A stretch of 64,000 bases of DNA. Source: a virus. The notes under the pieces were generated by a model. That model was not told the DNA's origin. It saw only the letters and a program-made list of their open reading frames with translations, and made no database searches. Positions 60,335 through 64,000 of the stretch are shown here, piece after piece (the first letter of the stretch is position 1; each line of letters starts with the position of its first letter). The position numbers and the translations under genes were made by a program. The DNA lies in the IMG/VR virus record IMGVR_UViG_3300028394_000045, positions 1-64,000 of that record; one strand, given 5' to 3'.

Positions 60335-62120
60335 CAGGAGCAGCAGGTGCGCTGCCCGGTGCTGCACCGGCCGGATTGGCCGGCATTGGTGCTCCAGGAG
60401 TTGCACCAGGGGTGCCAGGTGCGGCCGGTGCCATTCCTGCAATGTCTTGTCCTGTTTCAATGTCTGCTTCCATTCCTGCTGGATTGATACCCACACTACG
60501 CAAGTCTTGCCCGCTGGCTGCTTTTTCTTCTATGGTATCGTTTTCTTCGCGCCACATCTCTTCGTTTTCCTGGATCTCTTCTTCGGTCAAGCCCAAGAAA
60601 CGCTCCAGCAAGAATCTCTTGCTCATGTAAGGCAACGGCTCTAGGCTTTGGAATGATGTGATACGTGTGTTGTCCAGTTCACTCTGACGGTAGCTGGCAA
60701 AGTTCTGCGGCGGATTAAATCTGAGACTGAACAGGCTGGAGTCTATGTTGAATCCGCGCCATTTCATGAACATCTTGAATTCATCATCCAATTTCTGCAC
60801 AATAAGTGCTTGCAGTCGTTCGCAATACTGATTGAATCTGTACTCTTGTATTAGAGCTGTGCCCACTTTTCCGTCGTTCATTGTGGCGCCGCTGTCGTCT
60901 GGTCCAGTGGGCAAATAGCTGCTGGGCACACGCAGACCGCGGGCCATTTTGTTGTTGAAATACTTCAAATCGTCAATTTCGCCCAGGTTCTGACCACCGG
61001 CTAAAGTGTCAATACTGCTGCCACGGCCGTCTGCTGTGACTGGGAAAAAGTAATCTTCGCCCACACTCAGTGGGTTGTAGCTGGCATCCATCATGTTGGT
61101 TCCGCCACCTGTTATGGTAGGAATACGTCGCTGATGCATTTCGTTTTTGACCCGTTCCACAAACGCCATGGCCAGGTGGCTGGGCATGTTGCCCACGTCG
61201 ATCTTGAAGATTCGTCGTTCTGGAGCTCGTTGCACACGGTAAATCAGTATGGAATCTTCCAGCAGTTGTTTTTGCTTGAACACCATGTAGATCTGTTCCA
61301 AGATGCTGCGTCCAAAAGGCCAAAACACATCCAGGCCTTCATTCAAACTCATATGCACCACATGCTTGGCATCAATACAAACTTCGTTCATGGCCTGCAT
61401 GAATCTGCTGTTGCCCACTCCACCGCCGGTGCCGCCATTGGGCATGGTGTAGTTGGATGCTCCGGCCACACTGCCGGTCACAGGATTGGTCATGTAGTCT
61501 GTGGTGGTCTTGGCTGCCACGCTCATGTTCTGGAAGTTGGGGTTGATGTCACGGATCACATACTGTTCCGGACGCTTGCCTTCGCTTTCATTCACGATCA
61601 CACGAGCCAGTTTGCTCATGTCCACCCACATCATCTCAAATGTTTCTGGATCACGCACAAACACTTGATCACCGTACTTGATGGTGTTGCGGAACAGTTT
61701 GAAGATGCGTTGATCCAGCTTGTTCAGCTTGACCCATTGCTGTAGCTGCTTCTTGATGATGCTGATCTCGTGATCAGTGGGTTTTTCCTTGAAATCCACT
61801 TCAAACGGTGTGCCGTTCTGCTTGTTAGGCTGTGTGCTGAACTCTGCAATAATGTCCAAACAGGCATTGACTTCTGAGTCCATGTCCATGTTTTCGTACT
61901 GATTGTAGCGTTCAATTCGATTGGGATGGCCACTATACACTTCGGGCAAACGACTGGCATAGTTACGAAACACAAAGTCTGCTTGAGCACCGGTGCCGTC
62001 GTTTTTGCCGTAGTTGTCTAGACCAAATTGATTGCGACCCGATATAGGGCTGAGTTGTCCGGAAGTGTCGGCCACTTTGAAATACTTTTTCCAAGAGCCT
62101 TGTGGTGTTTTTTCTGCCAT
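60330..62120 (-). CDS. gp20: Portal vertex protein gp20
   Basis: A 596-residue portal protein (T4 gp20 is 524 aa). Conserved stretches include SRLPEVYSGHPNRIERYNQY, MDMDSEVNACLDIIAEFSTQ, FWPFGRSILEQIYMVFKQKQ, RRIFKIDVGNMPSHLAMAFV and KMARGLRVPSSYLPTGPDDS. It forms the 12-fold ring that starts head assembly and through which gp17 pumps DNA. The extra length is an Ala/Pro/Gly-rich C-terminal tail. The ATG lies 7 nt after TAAATA without a ribosome site. Confidence 0.96.
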   Translation of the reverse strand: MAEKTPQGSWKKYFKVADTSGQLSPISGRNQFGLDNYGKNDGTGAQADFVFRNYASRLPEVYSGHPNRIERYNQYENMDMDSEVNACLDIIAEFSTQPNKQNGTPFEVDFKEKPTDHEISIIKKQLQQWVKLNKLDQRIFKLFRNTIKYGDQVFVRDPETFEMMWVDMSKLARVIVNESEGKRPEQYVIRDINPNFQNMSVAAKTTTDYMTNPVTGSVAGASNYTMPNGGTGGGVGNSRFMQAMNEVCIDAKHVVHMSLNEGLDVFWPFGRSILEQIYMVFKQKQLLEDSILIYRVQRAPERRIFKIDVGNMPSHLAMAFVERVKNEMHQRRIPTITGGGTNMMDASYNPLSVGEDYFFPVTADGRGSSIDTLAGGQNLGEIDDLKYFNNKMARGLRVPSSYLPTGPDDSGATMNDGKVGTALIQEYRFNQYCERLQALIVQKLDDEFKMFMKWRGFNIDSSLFSLRFNPPQNFASYRQSELDNTRITSFQSLEPLPYMSKRFLLERFLGLTEEEIQENEEMWREENDTIEEKAASGQDLRSVGINPAGMEADIETGQDIAGMAPAAPGTPGATPGAPMPANPAGAAPGSAPAAPA

Positions 62121-62127
62121 GATCAGT

Positions 62128-62133
62128 TATTTA
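62128..62133 (-). promoter_or_regulatory. Late-type TAAATA element, 7 nt before ATG
   Basis: TAAATA on the minus strand between the stop at 62139 and the portal ATG at 62118-62120; no Shine-Dalgarno sequence. Confidence 0.5.
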
Positions 62134-62138
62134 CCGTG

Positions 62139-64000
62139 TTATGCGGTTACGTTGTATATCTTTTGCTGCACGTCCACGCTGTTTTTCTGTATGCGTATCA
62201 ACTCTTGCATGGCATCCAGCAAGGCCACATTGGTAGCTTTTTGCTCGGCCAAGGCAGATTTAACATCGCCCATGCTGCTTTCAAAACTTGCTTTGGCAGC
62301 TGATTGATCGGTCTGAGACAATGTACGTAATCCTTCTGCCAGGTCCGGAGACATAGTTGCCAGCATCTTGGCCACATCAGCAGAGTTGTCAAGACTAACA
62401 TTCATGCCTTTGCTGTTGAGTGTGGCCACATCTGAATTGATGGTCAAGCCTGCTGTGGCATCTGACATATCAAATGCTTGGGACAATGCTGAGGCAAGAT
62501 CAACATCGTTGGGCACAACTTCGCTGGCTTTCTTTTCTTTGGCCTTGGGCACACGTTGCCAGTGTCCAGGATCAGATTTTGGCAATGGCCGCATCCACCC
62601 GTTATCTTTAAGAATCTTTTCGAGATCCTTGGTCATGTCCTTTACTCTGACATCAAGAGCGTCGCCAGTTAGATGTTTGCTGTTTTCAGCAACAGGAAGA
62701 TTCTCTTTAGTAAACCTGTTGCCTTTTTCGTCTGTGTGATCTACCAGTGCTTCTTGCTCTTTCTGGGTTCGCACATTGCTGATCACTGGAACACCTTGTT
62801 TGACCAGTTCAAGCACATCGTCCAGCACTCGAGCACCGTTATCTAATACTGTGATATTTGCTGTTTCTTTTGCCTTGGATTTGTCTTTGGCTGCTGCTTC
62901 GTCCGCTGTTTTCCTGGCGGCTGCTTCGTCGGCCGCTTTTTTTGCGGCTGCTTCAGCAGCTTTAGCCTCCGATTCATTCTTTATTCTAGCTTGTTTTTCT
63001 GCATCGGTTTCGCCTACAGGTGGTGGTGGTGTAACTACCACTGGTGGTGGTGTAACTACTACGGGTTTACTTTTAGCGTCTGCTTTACTTTTAGCTTCGG
63101 CAGCGTGAACAGCTTCGTCAGCGGCTTTGCTTTTTTCTTCTGCTGCTTTTTGAAGTTTGTTGGCTTCATGAATCTTTTGCGCTGCGGCGCGCTGTTCTTC
63201 CGACCCATTGGTCATTTTGTTAAGTTCTGCTTGGGCCGTGGCTATTTGAGCTTTAATAAGTCTAAGCTCTTCCGTTGCTTTACTAGATTCCGCTCGTGCT
63301 TTCTCTACAGCAGGATCTGTTTCACTGACCTGTTGCTCTTTAGCACCAATCGGGGGCTTGGGCGCAGCTGGATTTTTTCCAAATGCTGCAAAATAATCAT
63401 TGATAGCATCAAGAACTGCTTTCTGCACATTTTTTTCAAAATCTTTCAGAGCAGCACCAAGTCCTATTTGTATTGGTCCAACATCAAATCCTTTGAATAT
63501 GGCCTGCTGCAAATTTGTCATGCCCTGTTGTTGCTGACGTAACAATTCTGCATATTTTTGTAAATTCTCATCTCCTGAACCAGGTGTAGCACCTGGACCG
63601 CCCACCGTGTCTTTTTGACCTTGTTCTAACTGTTTCTTCCTTGCTACCGGGTTGCTGTTTGCATATTGTTTAAGAGCCTGCGTTTCAACATATTTAATTC
63701 CGCTGTTATCTTGTATACCCAACTGCGCAGATGTATTCATTGCATCGCCATAATTCGCAGCCGCTCGGGACAGTTTTTCAGTGGCCTCTTCTGCGGTTAA
63801 TAGTCCAGCCTTCAAATCTTGAGTGACTTGCAGTATCACTCCCTGGGTACTTGTCACACCTTTTTGTCCTGCTTCGCTGGTGATTGCGCCCGATAGCGTA
63901 TCTTTAAAAGCCTGTTGTAATTCTGGACTGAGTTTAGACAAAATTGCATTGGTTCTATGAATTTCCTCGACTGCTTTGATCTGTTCAGGGTCTCCGCTTT
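62139..64000 (-). CDS. Partial coiled-coil virion protein with M15-type peptidase domain
   Basis: The frame is open to the right edge, so the N-terminus is missing; the apparent start near 63941 is only an internal TTG. At least 619 residues remain. It starts with helices, followed by long Ala/Glu/Lys coiled coils and a VVVTPPPVVVTPPPPVG linker. Then comes a zinc peptidase domain (about 62540-62830): SKHLTGDALDV gives the His and Asp ligands and DPGHWQRV the last His, as in the VanY/endolysin M15 group that cuts peptidoglycan peptides. The last 150 residues are helical. It is upstream of gp20 and probably a late virion component that opens the cell wall. Confidence 0.8.
   Translation of the reverse strand, partial: SGDPEQIKAVEEIHRTNAILSKLSPELQQAFKDTLSGAITSEAGQKGVTSTQGVILQVTQDLKAGLLTAEEATEKLSRAAANYGDAMNTSAQLGIQDNSGIKYVETQALKQYANSNPVARKKQLEQGQKDTVGGPGATPGSGDENLQKYAELLRQQQQGMTNLQQAIFKGFDVGPIQIGLGAALKDFEKNVQKAVLDAINDYFAAFGKNPAAPKPPIGAKEQQVSETDPAVEKARAESSKATEELRLIKAQIATAQAELNKMTNGSEEQRAAAQKIHEANKLQKAAEEKSKAADEAVHAAEAKSKADAKSKPVVVTPPPVVVTPPPPVGETDAEKQARIKNESEAKAAEAAAKKAADEAAARKTADEAAAKDKSKAKETANITVLDNGARVLDDVLELVKQGVPVISNVRTQKEQEALVDHTDEKGNRFTKENLPVAENSKHLTGDALDVRVKDMTKDLEKILKDNGWMRPLPKSDPGHWQRVPKAKEKKASEVVPNDVDLASALSQAFDMSDATAGLTINSDVATLNSKGMNVSLDNSADVAKMLATMSPDLAEGLRTLSQTDQSAAKASFESSMGDVKSALAEQKATNVALLDAMQELIRIQKNSVDVQQKIYNVTA

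Noticed and set aside
63939-63941. Start of the M15-containing protein at 63941
   Set aside because: It is a TTG inside a frame that remains open without stop to 64000, so the true start is beyond the window.
1-64000. tRNA genes, integrase, attachment sites, insertion sequences
   Set aside because: None was seen by reading both strands; the window appears to be purely lytic T4-like gene content.

Overview
The window is a contiguous piece of a large T4-like myovirus genome. It carries the T4-type recombination genes (uvsX, uvsY, gp32), both terminase subunits (gp16, gp17) and the head morphogenesis series gp20-gp67-gp68-gp21-gp22-gp23. It also carries the head completion nuclease gp4, neck and tail completion genes gp13, gp14 and gp15, sheath gp18, tube gp19, a second tube-fold protein, and two very long repetitive fibre proteins. 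The sequence types resemble aquatic (marine or freshwater) T4-like phages of Gram-negative hosts. No host gene, integrase, tRNA or CRISPR array is visible, so the host cannot be named. Coding density is very high and many genes overlap by ATGA or TAATG.

Layout. 1-53 is the start of a leftward gene behind two sigma70-type promoters. 262-8522 is a glycan module: three GT-A-like glycosyltransferases, four KpsC/KpsS-like (GT-B-like) proteins and four methyltransferases, arranged as leftward, rightward and leftward operons. 8544-11367 holds uvsY, a small acidic gene, uvsX and gp32 (leftward). 11556-16929 holds a 1257-residue probable virion protein and gp17. 16910-21342 holds an SGNH-like hydrolase, radical SAM, Fe/2OG oxygenase, radical SAM and a secreted NucA-type nuclease. 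21350-26727 has small tandem paralogues, a disordered 839-residue protein, gp16 and gp4. 26724-32389 is the tail tube and sheath block. 32485-36719 has an HNH-like protein, dNMP kinase, DexA-like exonuclease, a second SGNH-like protein, gp13 and an unknown gene with an early-type promoter. 37101-40285 (rightward) is gp14, gp15 and a Nudix hydrolase. 40289-52095 is two giant fibre genes. 52096-56102 has a putative Rossmann protein, a structural protein, a TPR glycosyltransferase and an Ala/Pro-rich protein. 56220-62120 is the T4-order head cassette. 62139 to the window end is a partial coiled-coil protein with an M15 peptidase domain.

The most notable pattern is regulatory. A TAAATA element (T4 late promoter TATAAATA-like) sits 4-7 nt before the ATG of at least nine operon-first genes, with no Shine-Dalgarno sequence, which would make those late mRNAs leaderless or nearly so. 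Genes behind them are mostly start/stop coupled. A different motif, TTGACC-17-TATAAT, precedes a few genes of unknown function and is probably the early, host-polymerase class.

Other notable points: the glycosylation module built as repeated GT-A plus KpsC-like pairs; two radical SAM enzymes flanking an oxygenase in the terminase operon; T4 internal-protein-like N-termini on several unknown proteins; a shared LAG[LIV] motif in gp22 and two disordered proteins; chitin-binding-like inserts in gp18 and gp14; and a terminator hairpin whose 3' arm is also the ribosome binding site of the next gene.
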